Positions 8,387-16,938 are shown, counted from the first letter of the stretch. The stretch: 64,000 nucleotides of DNA from Prochlorococcus sp. AG-363-B11 (GCA_003278425.1 QCFE01000001.1:1-64000); one strand, 5' to 3'. Translations and numbers: made by a program. The notes: generated by a model not told the origin, from the letters alone.

Positions 8387-9459
8387 CTTCTAAATGTATC
8401 ACTACAGCCTCTAACTTCGGCAGTTTTAGTTCTTCCATGTACTAAAAAGGCTTGACCAGGTCTTCCACATGGGCAATTTTCTTGATGTATAACTTCCACT
8501 AAGTCATCCGTAAGTAAGCTATGACCTGGGTAACTTGTAGGTAATCCCGAAAGCACCTGAGCTAAACCAATATTTCCAATACTGATTGGCTCCAAATCTA
8601 ATTGGGATCTACAAATTAAAGATGCTAAAGGATTAGAATGTAAATAACCTTTTTCACATTCCATAAATATAGATCCAGTTTGCTCGATCATTCCATAATA
8701 AGATAATACACTATGCGTACCTAATGACTCCTTAGCTATAGAGTTGAACTGATTCCTACTAATAGACAAAGATTGTAATTTCTTCCAACCTCCTCCATGC
8801 AAAACAACTGCTTTTGAAAGGTATTCACGAATAGAAGGAGGTAGTTTACTTTGAAGGAAATATTTGTAAATTATCCAAGTAAAACCAAATATCAATATAT
8901 TTTGATTGGTAGTATTTTCTAAAAATTTCTCAATGCTATTTAAATCTACCTGATAATTGCTATCTAAGCCATAAGCAGACTTTCTACATAAGCCTCTAAA
9001 ACCAATGATGCCAGCAACTCTAGCATTAAATTCTCTTCTATCTGAAATAAGATCTGGAGAATCGATAATTAATATGTCAGGACGTTTTAATTTAGTAAAT
9101 GCTGTAAATATCTTTGACAAGGCAATTGTCTGATTCCTAGCATTTTCTCTAGTAAGATAAATTGAAGAGGGGGTTTTACCTGATGTGCCTGAAGAATGAA
9201 GAACCTTAAAAATTTCTTCATCAGGACAAGAAATAAGTTTATAGGATTTAAAAAGATTTACTGGTAGAAAAGGCAAGCTATATAAATCCTCATAATGATC
9301 AAACATATTTTCACTGTAAAAGTTATCAATTAAAGCTCTATAGTAAGAACAGTTATTCTGATGAAAATCATGTAGAGAATATAGATGTGTTTGAAATTCT
9401 GCGCTGAAGTCTTTCTCCGACAACAATGAAAAGCTTTCAAGATATTGCTTTAAGTCCAT
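8383..9459 (-). CDS. LuxE-like acyl-protein synthetase
   Basis: A 358-residue member of the LuxE family of acyl-adenylating enzymes. The nucleotide motif is HSSGTSGKTPS (about 88-98), and the central region has the family's STYG-like GESLGTHSVLSYYGM pattern, read here as KESLGTHSVLSYYG. The C-terminus has CPCGRPGQ, then a late cysteine (C352) that could be the acyl-carrying residue of this family. LuxE activates a carboxylic acid with ATP and hands the acyl group to LuxC. The gene overlaps the AMP-ligase gene upstream by ten bases and luxC downstream by four. Having both an AMP ligase and LuxE is odd, because either could activate the acid. Confidence 0.86.
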   Translation of the reverse strand: MDLKQYLESFSLLSEKDFSAEFQTHLYSLHDFHQNNCSYYRALIDNFYSENMFDHYEDLYSLPFLPVNLFKSYKLISCPDEEIFKVLHSSGTSGKTPSSIYLTRENARNQTIALSKIFTAFTKLKRPDILIIDSPDLISDRREFNARVAGIIGFRGLCRKSAYGLDSNYQVDLNSIEKFLENTTNQNILIFGFTWIIYKYFLQSKLPPSIREYLSKAVVLHGGGWKKLQSLSISRNQFNSIAKESLGTHSVLSYYGMIEQTGSIFMECEKGYLHSNPLASLICRSQLDLEPISIGNIGLAQVLSGLPTSYPGHSLLTDDLVEVIHQENCPCGRPGQAFLVHGRTKTAEVRGCSDTFRR

Positions 9460-10862
9460 TGATTCCCTTTCAACTCTTTATAAAGTATTTTACCAGATTC
9501 ACTTCTTGGTAAATCTTCTATAGTCTTTATAACTATAAGTATAGGGTTTATATTTACTTTCTTTAGTATACTTAATTTAATTTCTTTAAAATTAATCTCG
9601 TCTATTGTTTCGATATATATATAAATTTTATTGTCATCAGATATAACAGCATTAGTAAAATCCTTAGATAATAAATCCTGGATATCATCAAGTGAAACCC
9701 TGTTTCCACTAATTTTGGCAAATCTATTTATTCTTCCACAAATATAATAAAAGCCTTCAGCATCAACGTAAGCCAAATCTCCTGTATCCAAACTAGCCTT
9801 AACCTCATATATCTGATCCAGATCCTTGCAGTTATATGCATAGCCCAATGTAACATTTGGTCCTTTATAAACAAGTTCACCACTTGGAAAACCATTAATT
9901 CTATTGTAAAGACTCTTATTTCTTAAACTGAAGCTCCCTCCTGGAATAGCTATACCAATACTTCCTATTTTCGTATTTAAATCTCTTGGAGGCAAGTAAC
10001 TCATACGAGCTGTAGCTTCAGTTTGTCCGTACATAACAAAGAATTCTTTACTAGTTTCCATGCAAAATTTATTTAGAGGCTGCAAATACTTAGGTGAAAG
10101 CTTCCCACCTGCTTGCGTAAACTTAGTTATACTATTTAACGGCAACTTATCCAATCCAAGGCGACATAACATCTCATATGTATAAGGAACTCCAGAAATA
10201 GTTGTTGGTTTCCAGGAAGTAAATAATTCCCAGAAATCACTACTAAGAATAGATTCATTATTTAGTATGATCGATGCTGAGGAATATAAATGAGTATTAA
10301 TCGCTGAAAGTCCATAAGTATAATTCATAGGCAAGGTTGTAATATGTCTCTCTTCAGATGATACCTTTAAATATTTAATTATAGATTTAGTGTTTGACAA
10401 TAGATTTTCCTTGCTAATATTAACTACCTTAGGGCTACCAGTACTGCCAGATGTTGTCAGAAGTAGTGCTGTTGTATTTGAGCTGATAGAGTAACTCTTA
10501 TTGAATATATATATATATATACTATCATTTCTAACAAGCTTAGAGTTAGGTATAGATAGTTCTTGATTACTTATTAAAGAGTACGGGCAGAATCTATTGA
10601 TAAATTCATATAATTGTTCGATTTTAATATTATCGGGTAAAAGTAAAGGGACTGAACCCATCCTTAAACATGATAGATAGCTAGCAATAGTTCTTATATT
10701 ATTTGAGCCAAGAATTATTACTATCTTATTGCTTTTTGTAAATTCATAAAAACTATCTCTTATTTTATTGAGCTCTAAATATGTCCAAGAAGTAGAATTA
10801 TCTATGATTGCAACTTTGTCTTCATTTCCTTCTATAATTGAATTAGAAGTCAGGTCAATCAT
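9450..10862 (-). CDS. Acyl-AMP ligase, likely loads the adjacent ACP
   Basis: A 470-residue member of the AMP-binding (ANL) superfamily. The phosphate loop is TTSGSTGSPKV (about 121-131), MYGQTEATAR (near 283) is the A5-type motif, and LDTGDLAYVD is the A8 hinge aspartate region. The C-terminus keeps the late lysine in SESGKILYKEL. Enzymes of this length next to an ACP gene usually form an acyl-adenylate and transfer it to the phosphopantetheine arm. The gene overlaps the ACP gene by eight bases and luxE by ten. A (AT)8A tract at 10505-10521 lies inside the coding region near residue 115. The acid substrate is not predictable by eye. Confidence 0.88.
   Translation of the reverse strand: MIDLTSNSIIEGNEDKVAIIDNSTSWTYLELNKIRDSFYEFTKSNKIVIILGSNNIRTIASYLSCLRMGSVPLLLPDNIKIEQLYEFINRFCPYSLISNQELSIPNSKLVRNDSIYIYIFNKSYSISSNTTALLLTTSGSTGSPKVVNISKENLLSNTKSIIKYLKVSSEERHITTLPMNYTYGLSAINTHLYSSASIILNNESILSSDFWELFTSWKPTTISGVPYTYEMLCRLGLDKLPLNSITKFTQAGGKLSPKYLQPLNKFCMETSKEFFVMYGQTEATARMSYLPPRDLNTKIGSIGIAIPGGSFSLRNKSLYNRINGFPSGELVYKGPNVTLGYAYNCKDLDQIYEVKASLDTGDLAYVDAEGFYYICGRINRFAKISGNRVSLDDIQDLLSKDFTNAVISDDNKIYIYIETIDEINFKEIKLSILKKVNINPILIVIKTIEDLPRSESGKILYKELKGNQWT
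10505..10521. repeat. Dinucleotide repeat (AT)8A inside the acyl-AMP ligase gene
   Basis: Seventeen bases of alternating A and T encode alternating Ile and Tyr (SIYIYIF) on the minus strand. Loss or gain of one AT unit would shift the ligase frame. It may be a slippage site, or only a result of AT-rich codons. Confidence 0.75.
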
Positions 10863-11097
10863 TAAAATCTATTCCATATTTCCCAAGAGTTTCCTTACCT
10901 TTTTCAAATGAACTGAAGTCAATAATATCATCCATTTCCAACATAATATCAAACTCCTCTTCTAGCATTGCAATCATACTCATATGACCGACAGAGTCCC
11001 ATTGAGGTATATCTTGATATTTAAGATCCTTAAGTGTACTTTCATCAGTTTCAAAGGATTCAATAAATACTTTTTGATAGCGTTCTAAATTAGACAT
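10855..11097 (-). CDS. Dedicated acyl carrier protein
   Basis: An 80-residue acidic carrier protein. The attachment serine is S35 in the WDSVGHM motif, followed by the helix IAMLEEEFDIMLEMDD typical of ACP/PCP domains. It carries the acyl group as a phosphopantetheine thioester. It is not the housekeeping AcpP, whose motif is DSLD. The WDS(V/L) form is typical of specialised carrier proteins in polysaccharide and secondary-metabolite loci. It overlaps the ligase gene by eight bases and follows the acyltransferase gene by four, so carrier and loading enzyme are made together. It needs a phosphopantetheinyl transferase from elsewhere in the genome. Confidence 0.9.
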   Translation of the reverse strand: MSNLERYQKVFIESFETDESTLKDLKYQDIPQWDSVGHMSMIAMLEEEFDIMLEMDDIIDFSSFEKGKETLGKYGIDFND

Positions 11098-11101
11098 AGA
11101 A

Positions 11102-11749
11102 TCAATTAAAAACCTTACGATCCTTGTTTTTAAGAATAGCTCGAGCTGGATTGCCCATTACAATTATATCATTAGGAACATCTCTCTGAACTATTGAACC
11201 CATAGATATTATTGAAAAGCTCCCAATATTCAAACCCTCTCTAACCTGAGCTCCCATTGCAACATAGGCACCATCGCCTACCCTAACTGCTCCACCTAAA
11301 TTAACAGTTGATGAAATGACCGCATGTTTACCTACTTGTATATCATGACCTATAATTGATTGACGATTTACTAAGACATTTTCATTAATTAATACATCAC
11401 TAGATATTGAGCAAAAATCACAAATAATAGACCCTTCTCCAATATAAGCACTAGGTGAAACTAAAGCTGTATTATCTATCAAAGTATCGAAGGATAATCC
11501 TTTACTATGAAGTTCATTAAATATTGACTGTCTTACAGCTGGCTCACCATTAGCAATTATAACCTTATCAAGATTTGAATAAGCCTCAAATAAGTCTTCT
11601 TTGGAAATGATATCTATTTTATCTGCTGTAAATTTATTGGCGTTTTTATTCTCATCTACGAAAATGATATCCTTTTTCTTATATTTTGTCCTAATCGCTA
11701 AATCATATATTTCTTTGCCTAAAGAGCCAGCACAAAAAATATAAAGCAT
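11102..11749 (-). CDS. PglD/NeuD-like left-handed beta-helix acyltransferase
   Basis: A 215-residue protein with an N-terminal nucleotide-sugar-binding half (residues 1-85, MLYIFCAGSLGKEI) and a C-terminal hexapeptide-repeat beta-helix (about 95-205). H135 in SIIGHD sits where the PglD catalytic histidine is expected. The VMGNPARAI ending is typical. PglD adds acetyl to the 4-amine of UDP-bacillosamine precursors; NeuD acetylates sialic acid precursors. Here it follows the PglC-like transferase by seven bases, the same pairing as in pgl operons, so an N-acetyltransferase for a 4-amino sugar is the first guess. Given the ACP gene just downstream, it could instead use an acyl-ACP donor. Confidence 0.85.
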   Translation of the reverse strand: MLYIFCAGSLGKEIYDLAIRTKYKKKDIIFVDENKNANKFTADKIDIISKEDLFEAYSNLDKVIIANGEPAVRQSIFNELHSKGLSFDTLIDNTALVSPSAYIGEGSIICDFCSISSDVLINENVLVNRQSIIGHDIQVGKHAVISSTVNLGGAVRVGDGAYVAMGAQVREGLNIGSFSIISMGSIVQRDVPNDIIVMGNPARAILKNKDRKVFN

Positions 11750-11756
11750 TTAAAAT

Positions 11757-12365
11757 CTATTTAAATGTAGGGAGCCTATCATGATCTATTCTGTTAGTAA
11801 AGTCTTTGACTATATATACAGCCGTTAAGAGTATAATTTTAAGATCTAATAAAAGAGAAATCTGCTTTACATATTTAATATCGAAATTTAATCTAGTTTG
11901 AAAATCCAATTTTTCAGATCCATTAACTTGAGCTAATCCTGCAATACCAGGCAAAACATTGTGTCTTAAACGTTGTTCTGAAGTATATAAAGGTAAATAT
12001 TCTACAAGTAAAGGTCTAGGACCGACAAAACTCATATCTCCTATAATTATATTTGCTAATTGAGGGAACTCATCAATTCTTAATTTTCGAATAAGAGTTG
12101 AGATTTTTGTAACACGATGGTTGTCTGAATAATGTTTCTCTGAAGAACGTGGTGTTCTCATTGTTTTTAATTTAATTAAATTAAATAGTTTTTCTTTATA
12201 TCCAGGCCGCTGTTGAACAAAAAATGGATTCTCCCCCAAATTAATGAAAAGGATAACAGAAGTTAGCACAACAATTGGTAAGAGTAAGCAGGATAAAATA
12301 ATTGCTATAGAAATGTCTAAAGTCCTTTTTAGAGTTGTATATGAAATACTTACTTTATTAATCAT
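11757..12365 (-). CDS. PglC-like initiating sugar-phosphate transferase
   Basis: A 202-residue member of the small monotopic phosphoglycosyl transferase family (bacterial sugar transferase). KRTLDISIAIILS starts a hydrophobic N-terminal re-entrant helix (about 13-40). FFVQQRPGYKEKLFNLIKLKTMR carries the family's core motif, and KLRIDEFPQL with FVGPRPLL is the signature. It transfers a sugar phosphate from a UDP-sugar to undecaprenyl phosphate, which starts the repeat unit at the cytoplasmic membrane. The short form lacks the extra membrane domain of WcaJ. It overlaps the glycosyltransferase gene upstream by eight bases. The sugar may be a diamino or N-acetyl-fucosamine type, both made by this locus (inference). 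Confidence 0.92.
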   Translation of the reverse strand: MINKVSISYTTLKRTLDISIAIILSCLLLPIVVLTSVILFINLGENPFFVQQRPGYKEKLFNLIKLKTMRTPRSSEKHYSDNHRVTKISTLIRKLRIDEFPQLANIIIGDMSFVGPRPLLVEYLPLYTSEQRLRHNVLPGIAGLAQVNGSEKLDFQTRLNFDIKYVKQISLLLDLKIILLTAVYIVKDFTNRIDHDRLPTFK

Positions 12366-13602
12366 CTAAATCTTTAGAATGTATAACTTGGTTAAATAGA
12401 GAAATGAATTGATTAATGCCTTGCTTAGAAGAAAGATTATTAAAATAATATTCTTTCCCATTAGAGCCAAGCTGATCAAGTTGATTTTTACTCATATTAT
12501 ATAAAGATATTGCCGAATCAACAAGCGCATGATGGTCTCCAGGTTTAAAAGTAACACCTGAATTCGAATCTAAGACTAAATCTGCTGCATTTCCTTTTAC
12601 ACCAAGTAATATTGGTCTTCCAATTGCCATATAGGCTTGAATCTTGGATGGTATTGTTATTTCAAAAAGAGGCTCATCTATAAGATGTACGAATAGGCAA
12701 TCAGCTGATTTTAAATAACAGCCTACATCATTCATTGGTACTGTAGGTAGGAAATATAAATTATTTAATTGATATATAGCTGCTTGGTTTACTAAATGAT
12801 CTTTCTCTAGTCCATCTCCTAATAAAATAAAATCTATATTTAATTTCTTGTCTTGTATAATCCTTGCTGCTTTAATTAATGTTATTAGACCTTGAGCAGT
12901 TCCCATATTTCCAGCAAATAAAATCTTAAAATTTTTATTATCAGTAAAAATGCTAGGAACATAATCTTTAGATTTTAAAAGCTTACTTTCATCGCACCAA
13001 TTATAAATAACTTTAATCTTACTTGATAACAAGCCTCTTTGAACTAATTTATCTTTAAAGCCAGGTGAAAGAACAACTATATGTTTAGCAGATCTATAAA
13101 CAAATAAACATATTTTAGATATTATTCTCATAAGAGTTTTGCTATGTATCATGCCAGTTAATGGCAAGTTATCTGGCCACAAGTCCTGTATATCATAAAC
13201 AAAAGGTATCTTTCTAAAAAAGGAAATTATAGAAGCTGATAAACCTGTAGTAATGGGAGGATGATAAGCATAAATCAGATCAGTTCTGCGTAAAAGAAAC
13301 AATCCATAAATCATAGATGAGAAAAAGAAACTAATATAATTAAGTGAACGACGAATTGCTGAATTATCATGGCTTGGATATAGAATTACTCTAGTAATAT
13401 CTATACCATTAATTCTTTCTTTCTTGATCAAAGTTAGTTTGTAGCTTGGATATAAAACTCCCTGAGGGTAATTTGGGAACCCTGTTAAAACTTCTACATC
13501 AAATCCTTTATCCTTTAATGTTTTAGCAAATAATAATCCTTTGAAGGTTGGCTCAGGTTCAAACCACTGATTTAAAATTAATATTCTTTTTTTATAACTC
13601 AT
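12358..13602 (-). CDS. Family-4 glycosyltransferase, WbuB-like (probable L-FucNAc transferase)
   Basis: A 414-residue GT4 (GT-B fold) glycosyltransferase. The N-terminal half has NQWFEPEP and a hydrophobic patch at about 90-105. The C-terminal half has ILFAGNMGTAQG (near 232) and the nucleotide-binding SKIQAYMAIGRPIL region with an E-x7-E-like context. The closest family type I recognise is WbuB, which adds N-acetyl-L-fucosamine to lipid-linked intermediates. That fits the UDP-FucNAc genes directly upstream. It overlaps the 2-epimerase gene by four bases and the PglC-like gene by eight. Donor specificity is inferred from context. Confidence 0.85.
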   Translation of the reverse strand: MSYKKRILILNQWFEPEPTFKGLLFAKTLKDKGFDVEVLTGFPNYPQGVLYPSYKLTLIKKERINGIDITRVILYPSHDNSAIRRSLNYISFFFSSMIYGLFLLRRTDLIYAYHPPITTGLSASIISFFRKIPFVYDIQDLWPDNLPLTGMIHSKTLMRIISKICLFVYRSAKHIVVLSPGFKDKLVQRGLLSSKIKVIYNWCDESKLLKSKDYVPSIFTDNKNFKILFAGNMGTAQGLITLIKAARIIQDKKLNIDFILLGDGLEKDHLVNQAAIYQLNNLYFLPTVPMNDVGCYLKSADCLFVHLIDEPLFEITIPSKIQAYMAIGRPILLGVKGNAADLVLDSNSGVTFKPGDHHALVDSAISLYNMSKNQLDQLGSNGKEYYFNNLSSKQGINQFISLFNQVIHSKDLDD

Positions 13603-14735
13603 CTATATTTTTTCCATACATAACGATTAATATAGTCAGTATAACTAACTATAATTCTTAAAACTTTATCACTTACATTATGTACATCATAATCTGAAAC
13701 AGTCTTGGGTTCAAAATTATTTCTTAATTGCTCTAATATTATGTCAACAGATTGCCTAAACCTATCTAATGAAAGGCCAGATAGAATAACTGAAGATTCC
13801 TCCATACCCTCAGGTCTTTCATGAGACTCTCTTAAATTAATTGCTGGGAAATTAAGTATTGAAGACTCTTCTGTAATAGTTCCACTATCTGAAATTACTA
13901 ATTTTGAATTAATTTGGAGTTTAATATAGTCTGTAAATGACATTGGTTGAAGTAATCTTACATTAGGATGAATTGTAAAGTCATTTTCTTTTACTTTCTT
14001 AAAAGTTCTAGGGTGAGTTGAAACTATAACAGGAATTTTATATTCTTCTGCAAGAAAATTTATGATGTTAACTATTTTTTTAAAATTATCATCAAGATCT
14101 AAATTCTCTTCTCTATGAGTACTGAAGACAAAGTAATTATTTTTGCTTAATGTTAATGATTCCATTATAGATGAGCCATCTATTTTATCTCTATAAAACT
14201 CCAAAACCTCCTTCATCGGACTACCTGTTTTTATAATCTGCTGAGCTGGTAAACCCTCCTTCAATAAATACTCTCTAGCTATATCACTATAAGTAAGATT
14301 AATATCTGATGTATGATCTACAATTCGCCTATTAATCTCTTCAGGAACCCTCAAGTCAAAGCATCTATTACCCGCTTCCATGTGAAATATAGGTATTTTC
14401 CTTCTCTTTGCTGGAATTACCGCCAAACAGCTATTAGTATCCCCAAGAACTAAAAGGGCATCTGGCTGAATACTTGAAAATAAATTATCAGACATTGAAA
14501 TTATATTTCCAATTGTATTTGCTGCACTAGTTGTGTCTTTAGTACTATTTAAGAAGTGGTCTGGTTTACGCAAGTTAAGGTCATCAAAGAATATTTGATT
14601 CAATTCATAATCATAATTTTGACCTGTGTGCACAAGAGTATGATCAGTGTATTGATCTAATTTACTTATAACTCTTGAAAGTCTTATAATCTCAGGTCGA
14701 GTACCTAGTACTGTTACTATTTTAATTTTATTCAT
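13599..14735 (-). CDS. capG: UDP-N-acetylhexosamine 2-epimerase, CapG/FnlC type
   Basis: A non-hydrolysing UDP-GlcNAc 2-epimerase family protein (WecB-like), 378 residues from the ATG at 14735. A TTG six bases earlier abuts the capF stop and is less likely. Landmarks are VLGTRPEIIRLS at the start, HTGQNYD near 38, HMEAGNRCFD, and SDSGTITEESSIL near 285. In the CapE-CapF-CapG pathway it performs the last step, 2-epimerisation to UDP-N-acetyl-L-fucosamine. The gene order capE, capF, capG supports this over a ManNAc-forming role. It is probably not the hydrolysing NeuC needed for sialic acid. Confidence 0.88.
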   Translation of the reverse strand: MNKIKIVTVLGTRPEIIRLSRVISKLDQYTDHTLVHTGQNYDYELNQIFFDDLNLRKPDHFLNSTKDTTSAANTIGNIISMSDNLFSSIQPDALLVLGDTNSCLAVIPAKRRKIPIFHMEAGNRCFDLRVPEEINRRIVDHTSDINLTYSDIAREYLLKEGLPAQQIIKTGSPMKEVLEFYRDKIDGSSIMESLTLSKNNYFVFSTHREENLDLDDNFKKIVNIINFLAEEYKIPVIVSTHPRTFKKVKENDFTIHPNVRLLQPMSFTDYIKLQINSKLVISDSGTITEESSILNFPAINLRESHERPEGMEESSVILSGLSLDRFRQSVDIILEQLRNNFEPKTVSDYDVHNVSDKVLRIIVSYTDYINRYVWKKYR

Positions 14736-14741
14736 TGTCAA

Positions 14742-15884
14742 TTATTGATTTGAATAAGGATAAGTGTCTGGTTTCTCTCTGTCAAATACCTCATTACACC
14801 ATAAAAGAACTATCAATTCATCTTCTCCTATATTTTTAACTGAATGAGCCCAACCAGGTATTGAGTCTATGACCTGAGACTCTTCATTTGAGGCTACTAA
14901 TTCATATTTTTCTAATGTATTAATGTTTGTAAAAGTAAACTTAGCGACGCCCTTAATTACGAAAAATTTCTCATTCTTTGTATGATGATAATGATTTCCT
15001 CTAACGACTCCTGGATTAGCTGTGAAATATGAGAACTGGCCAGAATTATTTGTTTTTAAAAACTCAACAAAATCTCCTCGCTCATCAACATATTTTGGAA
15101 CATTGTAAGAAAAGTCTTTAGGCTGTAAATAGGCTAAATAAGTTGCATAAAGTTTTCTATTAAAACCATTAGCTACCTCTTCTATTTTAAGAAGTTTGCG
15201 ACTTTTATGGTATTTAGTGATTTTAGATGAAAGGTCATCCAAGGAAATTTTATAGGTACTTTCAATATATTTAATTGGTTTAATATCATAATCATTTCCT
15301 TCATTATTTATAAGATTAACAAATTCACTTATAACGTCATCTATATATGTAAGTTCCACCTCTGTCTTTGGATCATTTATCTTTATAGGGAGTCCTCTTG
15401 CTATATTATGACAAAAAGTAGCCACAACAGAATTATAATCTGGTTTACTCCATTTACCAAATAAATTTGAAAGTCTATATATATATAAAGGTATATTAAA
15501 TTTTTGAGATAATTTAATCAAGCTTTCTTCTGCTCTCAACTTGCTTTGACCATAAGGGTTATCAAGGTCAACCTGTATTGAAGATGAGTAAATAATAGTA
15601 AGTTTATTAGTTCGATAGGGAAATGATGATTCGATTTTTCTACAAATTTCCTTTGTTAAGAGTGAATTACCTTGTTCAAATTGATTGAGGGATCTAGGTC
15701 TATTAACTCCAGCCAAATGAAAAATATAATTAACATCTGATAATAATTTAGAGTCAAGTTTATGATAATTTTCTCTTGAAATAGGTATTATTTGTATATT
15801 GTTATTCTGCTTTAGAGAACATACAAGATTGGCACCTAAGAATCCTTGAGAGCCTGTAACTAAAACCCTAATCTTAGTATTCAT
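14742..15884 (-). CDS. capF: CapF-type bifunctional enzyme: SDR reductase plus cupin epimerase
   Basis: A two-domain protein, 380 residues from the ATG at 15884, which overlaps the capE end by 11 bases; an upstream start at 15917 is weaker. The N-terminal SDR has VTGSQGFLGANL (about 8-19) and YGQSK. The C-terminal domain (from about 265) is a WxcM-like cupin with metal-ligand pattern GNHYHHTKNEKF and a late WAHSVKN. This is the architecture of Staphylococcus CapF, whose cupin epimerises C-3 and whose SDR domain reduces C-4 with NADPH on the way to UDP-L-FucNAc. It is the middle gene of the capEFG order. Confidence 0.9.
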   Translation of the reverse strand: MNTKIRVLVTGSQGFLGANLVCSLKQNNNIQIIPISRENYHKLDSKLLSDVNYIFHLAGVNRPRSLNQFEQGNSLLTKEICRKIESSFPYRTNKLTIIYSSSIQVDLDNPYGQSKLRAEESLIKLSQKFNIPLYIYRLSNLFGKWSKPDYNSVVATFCHNIARGLPIKINDPKTEVELTYIDDVISEFVNLINNEGNDYDIKPIKYIESTYKISLDDLSSKITKYHKSRKLLKIEEVANGFNRKLYATYLAYLQPKDFSYNVPKYVDERGDFVEFLKTNNSGQFSYFTANPGVVRGNHYHHTKNEKFFVIKGVAKFTFTNINTLEKYELVASNEESQVIDSIPGWAHSVKNIGEDELIVLLWCNEVFDREKPDTYPYSNQ

Positions 15885-16938
15885 ATTGTAATTTAATAGA
15901 TTTTTGTACAATCTCAAGCTTAAGTAATAATTTCTTCATCCCTTCAATGTCTAATCTGTTAACATTATGAGAATTATATTCCTCCTCATCTGACTCTGAA
16001 GTACTTAGATTACTACCTTTATCTAAGTAAATTGTATAATTCAAATCCCTTGTATCAGATGGTATCCGATAATAACTTCCTAAGTCCTCAGCTTTCACCA
16101 TTTCTTCTTTACCTAATAAAGATTCATAAAGTTTCTCACCATGTCTAGTACCTATATAATTTATAGGGTAATTCTTATTATTAAGAAGCTCAAGTAAACC
16201 TTTAGCTAATACCTCTAAAGTAGCTGAGGGTGCTTTTTGAACAAATATATCTCCATTATTTCCATTTAGGAATGCATAAATAACAAGGTCCAATGATTCA
16301 TCAAGAGTCATCATAAACCTAGTCATATTTGGATCAGTTATAGTTATAGGCTTTTTCTGATGAATTTGATCAAGAAATAAAGGTATAACAGACCCTCTTG
16401 ATCCCATCACATTTCCATATCTAGTTCCGCATATTACTGTTTTATTTTTATCAATATTTCTACTTTCAGCTATTAAAACTTTCTCCATCATTGCCTTAGA
16501 TATACCCATAGCATTAATAGGGTATACAGCCTTGTCGGTACTTAAGCAAACAACCTTAGATACTCCTAGATTAATACACTCTCTTATTACATTTTCAGTG
16601 CCTAATACATTTGTCTTAAATGCCTCTATCGGAAAAAATTCACAAGAGGGTACTTGCTTTAGAGCTGCTGCATGAAAGACATAATCGGCATTTTGAAGAG
16701 CCCTTCTCAAACTATTGCAATCTCTAATATCACCAACATAAAATTTCACATTACTTTTGGCATAATATCTCCTCATTTCATCCTGCTTCTTCTCATCCCT
16801 ACTAAATACTCTTATTTCCTTAAGATCAAAATTCACAAAGCGCTTAAGTATTGCATTACCAAAGGAGCCTGTACCACCAGTAATAACAAGAATCTTGTCC
16901 TTAAATTTTTCTTTATAGGATGCGTAGTTATTATCCAT
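15874..16938 (-). CDS. capE: UDP-GlcNAc 4,6-dehydratase/5-epimerase, CapE/FnlA type
   Basis: A 354-residue soluble dehydratase of the FlaA1/CapE group, without the membrane segments of the protein at the left edge. The cofactor motif is ITGGTGSFG (19-27). The catalytic set is S133/D135 (STDK), M144 and K148 (MGISK); methionine replaces the usual SDR tyrosine, as in CapE. It makes the 4-keto-6-deoxy-L-sugar that CapF and CapG turn into UDP-N-acetyl-L-fucosamine. A 102-base AT-rich gap separates it from the Wzy-like gene upstream. That is the largest break inside the minus-strand series, so a promoter there is possible. Confidence 0.92.
   Translation of the reverse strand: MDNNYASYKEKFKDKILVITGGTGSFGNAILKRFVNFDLKEIRVFSRDEKKQDEMRRYYAKSNVKFYVGDIRDCNSLRRALQNADYVFHAAALKQVPSCEFFPIEAFKTNVLGTENVIRECINLGVSKVVCLSTDKAVYPINAMGISKAMMEKVLIAESRNIDKNKTVICGTRYGNVMGSRGSVIPLFLDQIHQKKPITITDPNMTRFMMTLDESLDLVIYAFLNGNNGDIFVQKAPSATLEVLAKGLLELLNNKNYPINYIGTRHGEKLYESLLGKEEMVKAEDLGSYYRIPSDTRDLNYTIYLDKGSNLSTSESDEEEYNSHNVNRLDIEGMKKLLLKLEIVQKSIKLQYEY

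Noticed and set aside
7175-9459. LuxC/LuxE pair as a bioluminescence system
   Set aside because: No luciferase (LuxA/LuxB) gene is nearby, and the genes sit with an ACP, a transketolase and sugar enzymes.
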